25,396 nucleotides of DNA, taken from an uncultured Collinsella sp. Its GTDB lineage: Bacteria > Actinomycetota > Coriobacteriia > Coriobacteriales > Coriobacteriaceae. Shown one piece after another: positions 7,699 through 16,116 of the stretch. Numbering within the stretch: the first letter of the stretch is position 1; each line of letters opens with the position of its first letter. The stretch is from the NCBI GenBank assembly GCA_900755005.1, contig CAAEEX010000002.1, positions 1 to 25,396 on the forward strand. The letters run 5' to 3'. The notes under the pieces were generated by a model. The model worked only from the letters and a program-made list of their open reading frames with translations. It was not told where the DNA came from and ran no database searches. The position numbers were made by a program, and so were the translations under genes.

Positions 7699-9575
7699 TT
7701 GTCGCCACCCTCCTTGCGTGCAATGGTCACCGTCTTGTCCGTGGCTTTGACCAGGTACAGATCGCCCGTCAGATGCGTAATCTCGCCACCCGTGACTGCA
7801 CCCGGCTCGCCGTTGTTGGCGCGGAACATGAGCCAAGCCTCGTCGTGGAAATTGCCCAGGCTGAGCGTCCAGGCATTCGCGTCTGTATCCACGCTCACCG
7901 TCACGGACGAAAAACGCTGGATGGCGCCCGAGCATTCCGAGCCGGTCTGGCGACGCAGGTCGGGCGCAGACTTGGAAAGCCAGTCCAGGTAGTCGGTCAG
8001 GCCGCCCTCGTAGACCTCCCAGCCCTCCTTGGCTCCGCGATCGGGGTCCAAAAGGTCGTCCGGATGCATAAAGTGCGTGCTCACGTAGTGCATGTTGAGC
8101 TCGGACACGGCTGCCAGGCGCATATAGGAATCGTCGACCATGCCGCCCGAGACAATACGTGGCTGCTCCACAATGCCATCGCTCGCCACGCCAAACTCCT
8201 GTACGTACGGCAGGTCGGTGCCATCCTCAAAATACGTACTAGCGATGGTCTTAATGCGCGGAACGTCGGTGCCGATAAGCTTGCGCGCACGGGCCGAAAG
8301 GATATTCGACGGTGGCACATAGACCGAGCCGTGCGCGTTGGGCAGCACCTCGTCCTGGAAGGCGATAAGCTCGTTGAGCGATGCGACGAGCGTCTCCTTG
8401 TTCTTCCACGTCTTGTAGTCGTACAGTGTGCCATAGTCGGTATCCCAGAACGCCAGCGGCTGATGGTTGTAGCCGTGGAAACCCAGCTCTCCGCCCATCT
8501 GCAGCAACATGCCGCCAAAGTAGCGGAACTGCGTGGTATCGGCCTGGCGCGCGGGCTCGGTCTGGTTGACCGCGTCCTCGTAGTTTTCGATCATCACGCC
8601 GGTAAAGCGAACGCCATATTTTTGCGCGAGCTTTTGCAGATCGGGCCACCAGACCTTGGCATAAAAGTCGGCGATAGAAAGCCCGTAGTCGCGCTTGATA
8701 TAGGTGCCGTCGCCCGAGGGCACGGGGCTGGGAAAGTCGTCCAGATAGAAGACGGCGCTGTTGATGACGGGGTAGGCCGTGGCATCGCCCAGAAGGCTGA
8801 TCGCCGCGGCGTAAAAACCGCGCATGACCTTGTCATAGATACCGATATTGCACACCACGGTGCGACCGCTAACGCAGTCATTCGACCAAATGAGCGGGAC
8901 GCCCGCATCGCCGGTCTTAGCCCACACACGAGCCGTCTCGCGCAGCGAAACCGAAAGCGACGAATCAAAGGGGTCCGAGAGCTCGTAGCGCTCTCCCCCG
9001 CCCAGCATAAAGTCCTCGCTCGGCACAATGCTTTCGGCTTTTACATAGTCATATCCAGCAGATTCAATGCCAAGCTTGGGAGCAATCACTTGCAGATAGC
9101 CCGAGTTATCCGGAGGCATGGCGAGCATAAGCGAACCGCCGGCACTCACCCAACTCATAATGTCGCTCAGGTGCGTACCGAGCCCATCGAGCGACGGCAT
9201 GAGCAAAATCACGCGATCGTAGGAGGTCAGCGAGGGAATGGCATCCGCGCCGTCCAGGGCAAGGTCCACGTCGCGGTGCGCGATCTTCATGTCGAGCAGA
9301 ATCTGGTCGAACTGCTCCTTTACGTCCTCGACGCCAGCTTGATCGGAATCGGTAATGACCAGGCACGTGGGCTTTTGGCCAAATATTGCCGAGGAGGCCG
9401 GCACCGCATCGTTGGCGGCGAGCATGCCCAGCTTGTGCTGTCCAGCGCTGTACTGCACGCCGGCGCGCTCCACCAGCAGCACGGCCGACATGGCAATAAA
9501 GACCGCCCACACCACAAGCAGCCCCATCCAGCGAAAATGGCCCGCACGGTCGCGGACATGCTGTACCACGCTCAT
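7695..9575 (-). CDS. DUF2194 / NodB-type polysaccharide deacetylase-like protein (PelA-equivalent)
   Basis: A 626-residue protein anchored by one N-terminal membrane helix (about 17-36), facing outward. Residues about 70-265 form a flavodoxin/GATase-like region (CLVITDSDQAG). A NodB-like deacetylase follows: VFYLDDFPSP at about 275-284 supplies the two Asp, FHGYNH (H367 and H371) supplies the metal His pair, YVPPSN at 419-424 and THFMHPDD at 500-507 match later motifs. A C-terminal beta domain closes the protein. By analogy with PelA of Gram-positive pel loci it would deacetylate the sugar chain and make it cationic. No hydrolase domain is seen. ATG at 9575 has GAGGAGG upstream and overlaps the pelE stop as ATGA. 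Confidence 0.85.
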   Translation of the reverse strand: MSVVQHVRDRAGHFRWMGLLVVWAVFIAMSAVLLVERAGVQYSAGQHKLGMLAANDAVPASSAIFGQKPTCLVITDSDQAGVEDVKEQFDQILLDMKIAHRDVDLALDGADAIPSLTSYDRVILLMPSLDGLGTHLSDIMSWVSAGGSLMLAMPPDNSGYLQVIAPKLGIESAGYDYVKAESIVPSEDFMLGGGERYELSDPFDSSLSVSLRETARVWAKTGDAGVPLIWSNDCVSGRTVVCNIGIYDKVMRGFYAAAISLLGDATAYPVINSAVFYLDDFPSPVPSGDGTYIKRDYGLSIADFYAKVWWPDLQKLAQKYGVRFTGVMIENYEDAVNQTEPARQADTTQFRYFGGMLLQMGGELGFHGYNHQPLAFWDTDYGTLYDYKTWKNKETLVASLNELIAFQDEVLPNAHGSVYVPPSNILSARARKLIGTDVPRIKTIASTYFEDGTDLPYVQEFGVASDGIVEQPRIVSGGMVDDSYMRLAAVSELNMHYVSTHFMHPDDLLDPDRGAKEGWEVYEGGLTDYLDWLSKSAPDLRRQTGSECSGAIQRFSSVTVSVDTDANAWTLSLGNFHDEAWLMFRANNGEPGAVTGGEITHLTGDLYLVKATDKTVTIARKEGGDK

Positions 9576-10477
9576 CGGGCCTCCTCTCCGTTGCGCCAAA
9601 ACGCCAGTTCCTCGCGGTTGGCGGCGCTCAAGTATACATGCTGTTTGTCAATCGCATCGATCACGCGGTGGACCTCGTCACCGTCGCGGCGCATCACCGC
9701 CAGGCGCAGACAAAGCATCCAAACCTCCTGCTCCTCGGGCACGTCGAGCACCAGCTGGTCGGTCACGGCCTGCGCCTCGTCGATCTGTCCGACATCGGCC
9801 AGCGCCGTCGCGTATCGAATGCGAAGCTCAAGGGTGTCCTCGCGCTCGCAGCGACGCGCAAGCAAGCGCGCGTACTGTTGGCGTTGAATCTGAGCCACGC
9901 GCCCCTCAGCCAAGCCCGAGCCCAAGTATTCACCAAGAAAATCGCAGTATTCGTTGAGGTTTTGCGCGCTCGGGTCCGTCTTAAAGGCACGCTCCAGCTG
10001 CTGCAGTTTAAGGTCGGACTCCTTGGAGATCTGCGCCACCGCCGTCGCGGCATAGTGAGCCACCTCAACGTCGTCGTTAAGCTTAGCCGCCTGCAGCTGC
10101 GCCAGGTACGCGTCGGGCTCCTCGGTGAGCATGGAGAGCATTAGTCGGCGCCGTTCTGCCGGGTCGTTGACGATGAGCGCCTCCTCGAGCGGAATCACGC
10201 CCGCATCGGCTTCACGGTCATGTACCAAGATGCTGCGATGGAGCTCGTCGTTAATGCGCAGCGACTCCGGCGCAGACTCTTTCAGCCTCTCGCCAAACAC
10301 CGCGCCGCGGACCGATAGCAGAACCACCAGCAACGGGCCCCACAGCGGCACCAGCACTATCACAGCCAGCATGTGCCCGCGCACCGGCAGCAGGCCCAAC
10401 TTCATAAGCGTCCACAGCACCAGGCAAACCAGCGCATGAATCAGCAGCAAGACGGCGGCAACGACAAGCGAGATCAA
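9572..10477 (-). CDS. pelE: PelE-like membrane protein with helical repeats
   Basis: A 301-residue protein with two N-terminal membrane helices (about 3-28 and 36-58) and a cytosolic all-helical domain resembling TPR repeats (HYAATAVAQISKESDLKLQQL, then paired helices to the end). The linker GVIPLEEALIVNDPAERR at about 95-112 is typical of PelE. PelE is a scaffold in the Pel synthase complex with PelD, PelF and PelG. The start is TTG at 10477, which overlaps the pelD stop (TTGA), with GAGGGGG about 7 nt before it. Sequence conservation in this family is low, so the assignment rests on architecture, the linker and gene order. Confidence 0.82.
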   Translation of the reverse strand: MISLVVAAVLLLIHALVCLVLWTLMKLGLLPVRGHMLAVIVLVPLWGPLLVVLLSVRGAVFGERLKESAPESLRINDELHRSILVHDREADAGVIPLEEALIVNDPAERRRLMLSMLTEEPDAYLAQLQAAKLNDDVEVAHYAATAVAQISKESDLKLQQLERAFKTDPSAQNLNEYCDFLGEYLGSGLAEGRVAQIQRQQYARLLARRCEREDTLELRIRYATALADVGQIDEAQAVTDQLVLDVPEEQEVWMLCLRLAVMRRDGDEVHRVIDAIDKQHVYLSAANREELAFWRNGEEAR

Positions 10478-12612
10478 GCGGCATCCCCCTCACCGTCACC
10501 GGTGTCAGCAATGTGTTGCAGCAGCGCCACGATGTCCTCGCCGTCGACGGGCTCCACCGCAATCTGCTTTGCGCTCAGGCGCTCGCGGATAATGGGCAGA
10601 TCGCATGCCTTTGCCTGGCGCATAAGCAGGTAGAGCACGTCGCCGTCGATCAGGCCCGCCGCATCGCTCTCGCGGATCGCCGACCCAATCGCGCCCACCA
10701 GCTCGCCGATAGGCTCCATGCCTGGTACCACGCGCAGGAGCAAAAAACTCCCCATCTTGCCATCTGCCAGCGCCTGCTCGGCCGCGAGCTCTTGGCCAAA
10801 GGCAGCCTGCTTGAGCACGCAAGTGCCGTCAACGCAGCGTTTATCCTGTGCCACCGCCTCGTAGTCAAAGGCACGGCCCAGCGCGCTTTCGACCAGGCCG
10901 CACAAGATGCGGAACAGATTTTGATAATAGAGGGTCATTTGGTTTTCGGCCGCGCGACGTACAAAGATCAACACGGCGGGTGCCCCGTCGCGCTCGATCG
11001 TGTATCCAAACATGGGAAGCCCCGGCGTCAGCTCGCGGTTCACCCACAGGTTCGAACGACCCCCGTCGCCCAAAAGGGGCGCAAGCTGCTCAAGCGTAAG
11101 CGAGCGTGCGGCATCTTCGACAATCGCGGGACTTGCTGCCACCAGGCGTGCAAATGCTCCGCCAGAAACATGGTAGATCGTCACCGAATCGTTCTCGAGG
11201 ATCTCGCCCAGAAGCTCGCAGCACTTGCGATAGATGTCGCGTGGGTTGAACACGTCGAGCTCCTGCGTCACGGCAAAGATCTTGCCAAAGCTGTCGTGGC
11301 GACCCACGATCTGGCGCCTGTACGCGCGCTTATCCTCGATCGCGTCATGGTAAAGCTGCGTAAGGAACGTATTGCGGTTGCGCACGAGCTCGTTTTGATC
11401 GCGCTCCGCCCTAATGGCTTCGCTATTGCGCAGCTGCACATAGCCGCAAACGGCACCCACAACAAAGTACGCAATAAACGGCAGCCAGTTGGACGGCTCG
11501 TAGAACAGGCCCTGGAAGGTATAGCCGTACAGAGTAAAGTAACTCGCGGCCAAACCCACCGACGCCAGCAGCGCCGCAACCAGGCCAAAGTCCAAGCCAT
11601 ACAGCGTGCCGATGAGCACCACGTAGAGCAGGCGATAATCGAGCACGTTGAGCTGGGTCGATTGAGAGAACAAGCGCTCCAGCACTTCAAAGAGCACCCA
11701 GGCGACTGCCGTCTCCAGGCATTTGACAGGCAGCGTGCGCATTTGAATGCGGTCGATGGCCGCGCGCAAGGGGTTGACCTTCTTTGCACGACCAGCATCC
11801 CAGCGAGCCTGAATGGTCGAGAGGTCGCGTAGCAAGTCGTAGCGCTGAAACCAGCCATAGCGCACGCGAGCGACGTCGCTGGCGGGCAGGGCGTAGCCGG
11901 CAGAATCGCCATAGGCAACTGAGAGCCCTGGGAACAGTGCCTGAAGGGCCTCGCCCACCTCACCCACCGTGTGATGGAAGGTATCGACTACGTCGAGCGT
12001 CTCAAAGTTGCCATCCCAGCTGTCGAAGATACGGCGTACCAGCACCGAAAGCTCCTCGGCACACAGCAGGGGAAACGCCACATCCTGCGCGCCCGGCAGA
12101 GCGGCCGATCCGGTTGAGCATGCGTCGAACATCGGCACCAAAAACGGGTCCTCCAGCGCGGCAGACGCGGTATACAGGAACGGCACGCGCAGGATCTTGG
12201 CCTGAACGCCCTCGCGAGCAGCGTAGTAGCGGCACAGGTCGTTGGCTGCGTGCGCGATAATGCCCTTGCCCGTTCGCCCCGCGGCATCAGCGGCACCCTC
12301 GGCACCCGCGGGCCCCGCTACATACAGCAGTTGGACCCGGCGACCCATGCAGGCACGAAACACCGAGCGAAGCAGCTCAATGTCGCCAAAGATATCGGTA
12401 TGCGGGGTGAGGTAATTAGACAGGTAGACGACACGGTCGAACTCGTAGGCCTGATCCAGGTGCAGGAGGAGCTCTTTCCACGAGGCCTGGGGCGACGACT
12501 CGTCGCGGCGCGCGTCCTGCGCGGCTACGACCTGCACATGGTCGCCGGGGAACGCCTTGGCACAAAAGTCATCGTCAACATATGCGGTGTTGCCAACAAC
12601 CAGCACCTCCAT
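10474..12612 (-). CDS. pelD: PelD-type c-di-GMP receptor fused to an SDR-like domain
   Basis: A 712-residue protein, longer than PelD of Pseudomonas (about 450). Residues 1-285 resemble an NDP-sugar epimerase/SDR Rossmann domain (MEVLVVGNTA, VVYLSNYL, ILRVPFLYTAS), but the GxxGxxG loop and the YxxxK pair are not recognisable. About four membrane helices lie at 297-392, a coiled linker at 395-435, a GAF domain at about 450-580 and a degenerate GGDEF at about 590-690. At 647-650 it reads RESD, then five residues, then DGDVL where GGDEF would be. The spacing matches the RxxD inhibitory I-site of diguanylate cyclases, so it should bind c-di-GMP without making it. First gene of the operon; ATG at 12612 has GGGGAGGAG upstream. 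Confidence 0.9.
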   Translation of the reverse strand: MEVLVVGNTAYVDDDFCAKAFPGDHVQVVAAQDARRDESSPQASWKELLLHLDQAYEFDRVVYLSNYLTPHTDIFGDIELLRSVFRACMGRRVQLLYVAGPAGAEGAADAAGRTGKGIIAHAANDLCRYYAAREGVQAKILRVPFLYTASAALEDPFLVPMFDACSTGSAALPGAQDVAFPLLCAEELSVLVRRIFDSWDGNFETLDVVDTFHHTVGEVGEALQALFPGLSVAYGDSAGYALPASDVARVRYGWFQRYDLLRDLSTIQARWDAGRAKKVNPLRAAIDRIQMRTLPVKCLETAVAWVLFEVLERLFSQSTQLNVLDYRLLYVVLIGTLYGLDFGLVAALLASVGLAASYFTLYGYTFQGLFYEPSNWLPFIAYFVVGAVCGYVQLRNSEAIRAERDQNELVRNRNTFLTQLYHDAIEDKRAYRRQIVGRHDSFGKIFAVTQELDVFNPRDIYRKCCELLGEILENDSVTIYHVSGGAFARLVAASPAIVEDAARSLTLEQLAPLLGDGGRSNLWVNRELTPGLPMFGYTIERDGAPAVLIFVRRAAENQMTLYYQNLFRILCGLVESALGRAFDYEAVAQDKRCVDGTCVLKQAAFGQELAAEQALADGKMGSFLLLRVVPGMEPIGELVGAIGSAIRESDAAGLIDGDVLYLLMRQAKACDLPIIRERLSAKQIAVEPVDGEDIVALLQHIADTGDGEGDAA

Positions 12613-12656
12613 GGCGTACTCCTCCCCTAAAATCCACTTCTGCCATAGTCAAACAT

Positions 12657-12675
12657 GCGTATTTTACGCTGTCAA
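12657..12675 (-). promoter_or_regulatory. Candidate pel promoter -35 with palindrome
   Basis: Upstream of pelD the minus strand has a consensus TTGACA (plus 12670-12675). Directly inside it is a 13-bp palindrome GCGTA-TTT-TACGC (12657-12669). The matching -10 is unclear; GACTAT just downstream is the best guess. The palindrome would sit between -35 and -10, a position suited to an operator. Confidence 0.35.
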
Positions 12676-12760
12676 CGCGAGTTGGAACGCCTTTAAGGCT
12701 GTTTTAAGAACTTTTTTAGAGGATGAGGAGACATCGAGGATGCTAAATGCGCGCCCAATC

Positions 12761-12780
12761 CGGAAGTGCGGTGAAAATCC
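12761..12780 (+). repeat. GAAGTGCGG motif, copy 1
   Basis: CGGAAGTGCGGTGAAAATCC. It shares the core GAAGTGCGG-N-(G/A)AAAA with two other intergenic copies in this window: one inverted 85 bp away, one on the far side of rloAB. Function is unknown. Confidence 0.6.
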
Positions 12781-12864
12781 GAGATCTGTCAAACAGGTCC
12801 CTGTTTTGGGCATCGGCGACCTGCGGTTTTGTTGGAAAAAATCGGTGTGTGCTCGGCGAGTTTC

Positions 12865-12885
12865 GATTTTTCCCCGCACTTCTCC
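12865..12885 (-). repeat. GAAGTGCGG motif, copy 2 (inverted)
   Basis: Read on the minus strand this is GGAGAAGTGCGGGGAAAAAT followed by C, matching copy 1 at nearly all positions. It faces copy 1, giving an imperfect inverted pair about 125 bp across, too far apart for a simple terminator hairpin. Confidence 0.6.
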
Positions 12886-12958
12886 TACGCACCGGGCTCG
12901 CAATAGCGCAGTACAATCCGTCAATCGCCCTAACCGGAAAGCCAATCCACAGACTCGA

Positions 12959-13627
12959 CTAGCCAACCAGATACGGCCCGATTACATCGAAAATTTCGCC
13001 CACCTTAGTTGCAGGGTTTTGCGCGGATGGCTTAACGTTACCCAGTCCCCTATGGTATGTGACAAGGCGCCCAACACGCTGCAATGCCTCGCCTCGTTTG
13101 CCGTCCACCACCTCGAACAGCCCGTCCAAGTTCTTGCGGTACTCGATGCCCAAGTTCTTCGACATCTCCTGCGCGAGGGCATGCTGGCAGTCGGACGCGG
13201 ACATATGCGCGGTCGTGTAGCGAAAGTGCAGAAGCGGCCACAGCTCGAAGCAGGGGTTCGACCACAACGCATGGAAGGTCCTCGAACCATCGGAGAGCTC
13301 GTCGCATTTGCGCTCCATCGCGTCAAAGTCGGACGCAGGAAAGTCATCCTTGTCATACACGAGCCACACATGGTCGAATGTCTCGGGCGCATAGCGGCAG
13401 TGTTCGACGGCAAAGTCAAGTAGGTCAAGTGTGTGTTTGCCGGTCCCCTTAACGACAATGGCAACCTTACGCTCGTTCGCCGCACCCAACGCCGCACGCA
13501 CACCCTCAAAGTAGCGAGGCTCGGTCTCCTTGCCCTCGCTCACTACAAGATGACGCGTCATCTGAACCATGCGCGAGCGGCCCTCTCGTTTGCCGCTACG
13601 CCAGCCCTTCGACTTCTTCGCCACCAT
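12959..13627 (-). CDS. rloB: RloB-family protein
   Basis: A 222-residue protein of the RloB family. Conserved features in order are a basic N-terminus, VVSEGKETEPRYFEGV at about 28-43, VWLVYDKDDFP near 85-95 and SNPCFELWPLLHF near 122-134. The acidic SEGxTE and DxDD residues suggest a Toprim-like nuclease or nucleotidyl active site, which is an inference from family descriptions. rloB follows rloA with a 1-nt gap, so the two are co-translated. RloA/RloB pairs were first noted inside type I restriction loci of Campylobacter and sit in defence islands. The layout resembles two-gene abortive-infection systems such as AbiL or PARIS, where an SMC-like ATPase controls a Toprim-type effector. Confidence 0.85.
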   Translation of the reverse strand: MVAKKSKGWRSGKREGRSRMVQMTRHLVVSEGKETEPRYFEGVRAALGAANERKVAIVVKGTGKHTLDLLDFAVEHCRYAPETFDHVWLVYDKDDFPASDFDAMERKCDELSDGSRTFHALWSNPCFELWPLLHFRYTTAHMSASDCQHALAQEMSKNLGIEYRKNLDGLFEVVDGKRGEALQRVGRLVTYHRGLGNVKPSAQNPATKVGEIFDVIGPYLVG

Positions 13628-13628
13628 G

Positions 13629-14846
13629 CTAATCCCACTCCTCGATGCGGGTGAGATACGGATCGGCGCCGTAGCGACCGGACAGGTATTGCTTGTCGAA
13701 AGCCGCGTTCTTGCTTACCAGATTACCGTTTGCCTCGTGGATGTCGGCGAGAGACCACAGTTGGCTCGCCTCCCCCTCGCCGCGCGCAGCGAACCATATC
13801 TCGTCACGGCGGAACACATCGTTTCGCATGGTTGACACATCCTGGGACGAGAAGATGAGCTGCGCGCCACTCTTGTTGACCCCAGGATCCTTAAACAGCA
13901 GAATCACATAGCGAAGAAGCTTCGGGTGCAGTTTGGCGTCGAGCTCGTCTACTACAACGGTGCCACCACGCTCAAGCGCTGTCATCAGATACGCAGCCAA
14001 CCCCATGAGCTTCTGGGTTCCGGCAGATTCCTCGGATAAACGCAGCTCGTACGCCTTGCCGCCCACCTCGTGCCTCACGAAGACGCGCTGGCCGCGCCAC
14101 TCCGGCGCCCTCTCCACTCTGAAGCCATCAATACGTACATCAACGGCGCGCAAAAAACGCGTGACCTCGGGTGAGTCATCCTCATCGAGCAATTGTTCGA
14201 GCATCTGCTCCAGATAGGAGCTGTTATAGTTCAGGAACACCCCGTCAAGAAACCAGCTGGCAGCCTCCTTGACCACCGGCGCGTCAAAGTTGATGCAGAG
14301 AAACGACAGGTACGGCAGTCTCGGGTTGAATCTCGCAGCCGTCACGAGCTTACGCAGCGTGGGACCGAACTCAACCTCTGCGCCCTCACGCTCGAACAGC
14401 ATCGCCGTGCGTGACGCTCCCAATTTTCGCCGCCATAGGCCTTCGGACACGATCTCGTCCGCATGCACGGACAGGGCATAGCGGTACTCGTGCTCACCAG
14501 CGCGATAGTAGAGCTCGAATTCGGTGGGCTCAGCAGCCGACACTTCATCGAACTCAAACGCAGAGCAACGTGGTATCGAAGGACGGTTACCCTCTGGCGC
14601 ATCAGTGCTGGCAGACAGCAATCTGATCGGCCTGGCCACCGCCGAGCGAACGTAATCAAGCGCCTCGAGCAGGTTAGACTTGCCGCCAGCGTTAGGCCCG
14701 TACACCGCAGCCACCGGAAGAAAACTCTGCCCGTCAGGGAACTCTATGAGGGAGCACTCGAACTCCCTCATCGATGTTGCCTGCATAGAAAGCTCGGCCT
14801 CGTCGCGATAGGATCTATAGTTCCTGAAGGTGAACTGACAAAGCAT
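13629..14846 (-). CDS. rloA: RloA-family AAA/ABC-type ATPase
   Basis: A 405-residue SMC/ABC-like ATPase. Walker A GPNAGGKS lies at about 49-56 after FTFRNYRSY and VAAVYGPNAGG. An ABC-signature-like LSEESAGTQKLMGLAAYL comes near 285-302, Walker B GTVVVDELDAKLHPKL near 310-325 and the H-loop-like LIFSSQDVSTM near 343-353. This is the AAA_15/AAA_21 type found in RloA and many anti-phage ATPases. I start it at ATG 14846 (MLCQFTFRNYRS), since family members begin right at this strand. AAAGGAG lies 11 nt upstream and GAGGA nearer. An in-frame ATG at 14867 is possible. It probably senses infection and holds or activates RloB. Confidence 0.87.
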   Translation of the reverse strand: MLCQFTFRNYRSYRDEAELSMQATSMREFECSLIEFPDGQSFLPVAAVYGPNAGGKSNLLEALDYVRSAVARPIRLLSASTDAPEGNRPSIPRCSAFEFDEVSAAEPTEFELYYRAGEHEYRYALSVHADEIVSEGLWRRKLGASRTAMLFEREGAEVEFGPTLRKLVTAARFNPRLPYLSFLCINFDAPVVKEAASWFLDGVFLNYNSSYLEQMLEQLLDEDDSPEVTRFLRAVDVRIDGFRVERAPEWRGQRVFVRHEVGGKAYELRLSEESAGTQKLMGLAAYLMTALERGGTVVVDELDAKLHPKLLRYVILLFKDPGVNKSGAQLIFSSQDVSTMRNDVFRRDEIWFAARGEGEASQLWSLADIHEANGNLVSKNAAFDKQYLSGRYGADPYLTRIEEWD

Positions 14847-14900
14847 CGTCCTCAAAACTCCTTTCATTGTTTTGAAAAGATATTTCAGAGTTTTTATTTG

Positions 14901-14928
14901 ATTATAGACTTTAAGAAACATCAATCAA
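14901..14928 (-). promoter_or_regulatory. Sigma-70 promoter for rloA-rloB
   Basis: On the minus strand there is TTGATT (plus 14923-14928), a 16-nt spacer and a perfect TATAAT (plus 14901-14906). Transcription would start near 14894, giving a leader of about 50 nt before the rloA ATG. The surroundings are AT-rich. Confidence 0.7.
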
Positions 14929-14970
14929 GTGTTTACCACTCCCAAGACAACAGGTATAGGGCGCCGAACA

Positions 14971-14990
14971 CGGAAGTGCGGTAAAAATGA
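14971..14990 (+). repeat. GAAGTGCGG motif, copy 3
   Basis: CGGAAGTGCGGTAAAAATGA is nearly identical to copy 1 at 12761. Copies 1 and 3 are direct repeats bracketing the rloAB module. Confidence 0.6.
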
Positions 14991-15373
14991 GTCCATCGTC
15001 GAAGCGGACACGGCCGGCGTGCCAGACTTTAAACGCATAAAAAGGGCAACACCCTCTAATTGAAAGCGTCGCCCTTAAAGCCCCAAAGAGCTTTTGTACT
15101 ATGACTACGTACTATACACCTCAATAAGGTGAAGCATCATACCCAGTTCGCCCGCCACGAAAGCATCAATGCCCACAAGCGAGAGGATGATCGAATCAAC
15201 CGCATACCAGGTTCTTCAACGTCGAGACGCATTGCTTTAGATCGGACGCTACGCCAACTTTCACGACATTACCCAATCCGGCACGCGGGTTTGAGGAGAC
15301 GCTCTTATATTTGCACTAAGAACCTGAGCACATGACGAGGCTCGGGATACATCAACCAACGAGAGGACTCGCC
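14991..15373. other. Intergenic region upstream of the 15374 gene
   Basis: With the stretch before it, about 530 bp separate rloA from the next gene. It contains the hairpin at 15042-15076 and a directly repeated TACTAT (TACTATGACTACGTACTATA, from about 15097) that may contain -10-like elements. Short open frames here lack ribosome sites and recognisable content. Confidence 0.5.
15042..15076 (-). terminator. Intrinsic-terminator-like hairpin, minus strand
   Basis: On the minus strand AAGGGCGAC pairs with GTTGCCCTT (one G-U pair) around a 17-nt loop, and the stem is followed by TTTT. In plus sense the pair becomes an A-C mismatch, so the minus strand is the better fit. It sits upstream of rloAB and would block minus-strand read-through into it. 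Confidence 0.45.
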
Positions 15374-16045
15374 ATGCCAATAGACGGAATCATCTACCTA
15401 CTGAAGTTCGCTCCCCAAGAGGCGTACATCGACGACCTGATGAACGGGCGCCTCTATATGAACGCCGCCGGCTACTATCACGGTCTGCCCGGAGAGCAGG
15501 GCGATCCGCTAGAAGCGTCTCTGGCATGCGGCATGGGCATCTACGCCCATTGGCTCTTGCCGATCTACTGCATGTACACGGTGCGGGAGAGCGACATCGT
15601 TGACAACGCTGTCGTAATTACCAAGCGAATGGTCGAGGAGCTCAGGTGTTCCGACGGCTGGATCGGCATCGTGCGGTATGACCGCTTTGAGCGGCTGCTA
15701 AATAGGAAGTTTGATTCGGGAGATGGCGTATCCCTGCACGGCCCCGTCTTTTACGGCGCCCCTAGTCCAAGCGTAACTGCCGAGGCATTCCAAGGCATCC
15801 CGGACAACCTTGTTATCAAAACACCCAAATTTGCATACCAACGGGAGTATCGAATCGTCGGATCGCAACCGGTCAAGTGGCGCCTTAAGCCCGACAAGAA
15901 CAACCCTGACTACAAAATCGAAGAGTATGGACATGCGGAACTTGACTTAGGCGGCAGCCTTATGGACTTTTCCTGGAAGGTGCCGGTGTCGAGCCTCACG
16001 GAGGTTAAAGGCGGCCTCATGCTTAAACTGCCGTTAGCTAAATAA
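15374..16045 (+). CDS. Uncharacterised protein, weakly DUF2971-like
   Basis: A 223-residue soluble protein I cannot assign. It begins MPIDGIIYLLKFAPQEAYID, then LMNGRLYMNAAGYYHGL and GDPLEAS; LPIYCMYTVRE lies near 57-67 and FAYQREYRIVGS near 155-166. An N-terminal KF/LYMN segment plus a late QxEYRI strand loosely recalls DUF2971-like proteins, but this is weak. ATG 15374 is preferred over 15332 because GAGAGGA lies just upstream. A truncated relative at 24741-24983 shares the IY-M-TVRE--I-DN core and about half of the aligned residues. The setting in a defence island suggests, but does not prove, a defence or toxin role. Confidence 0.75.
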   Translation: MPIDGIIYLLKFAPQEAYIDDLMNGRLYMNAAGYYHGLPGEQGDPLEASLACGMGIYAHWLLPIYCMYTVRESDIVDNAVVITKRMVEELRCSDGWIGIVRYDRFERLLNRKFDSGDGVSLHGPVFYGAPSPSVTAEAFQGIPDNLVIKTPKFAYQREYRIVGSQPVKWRLKPDKNNPDYKIEEYGHAELDLGGSLMDFSWKVPVSSLTEVKGGLMLKLPLAK

Positions 16046-16116
16046 CAAGTCGACGAGCAAGCAATCGACCACTCGAAAAGCCACAATGGAACCCTACTCA
16101 ATACTGCAAGGAATTA

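Larger units (their letters stand above)
12613..12958. other. Intergenic region between pelD and rloB
   Basis: This is a 346-bp gap with no credible gene. It holds the candidate pel promoter, a stem AAACAG-gtcc-CTGTTT at 12791-12806, and two copies of a GAAGTGCGG-type motif in opposite orientation. GC content starts to fall here, marking the change from the pel locus to the accessory island. Confidence 0.6.

Noticed and set aside
7773..9887. A 704-codon open frame on the plus strand
   Set aside because: It lies opposite the DUF2194 and pelE genes, is rich in His/Arg/Val as expected of an antisense GC-rich frame, and has no recognisable domain.
10513..11832. A 439-codon open frame on the plus strand
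   Set aside because: It is antisense to pelD, with no family features.
12791..12806. AAACAG-gtcc-CTGTTT stem as a terminator
   Set aside because: The stem is only six AT-rich pairs with no U-tract after it and no gene ending just before it.
15129..15335. A 68-codon plus-strand frame before the 15374 gene
   Set aside because: There is no convincing start context, the composition is biased (His/Arg-rich) and there is no motif; the opposite strand looks equally open.
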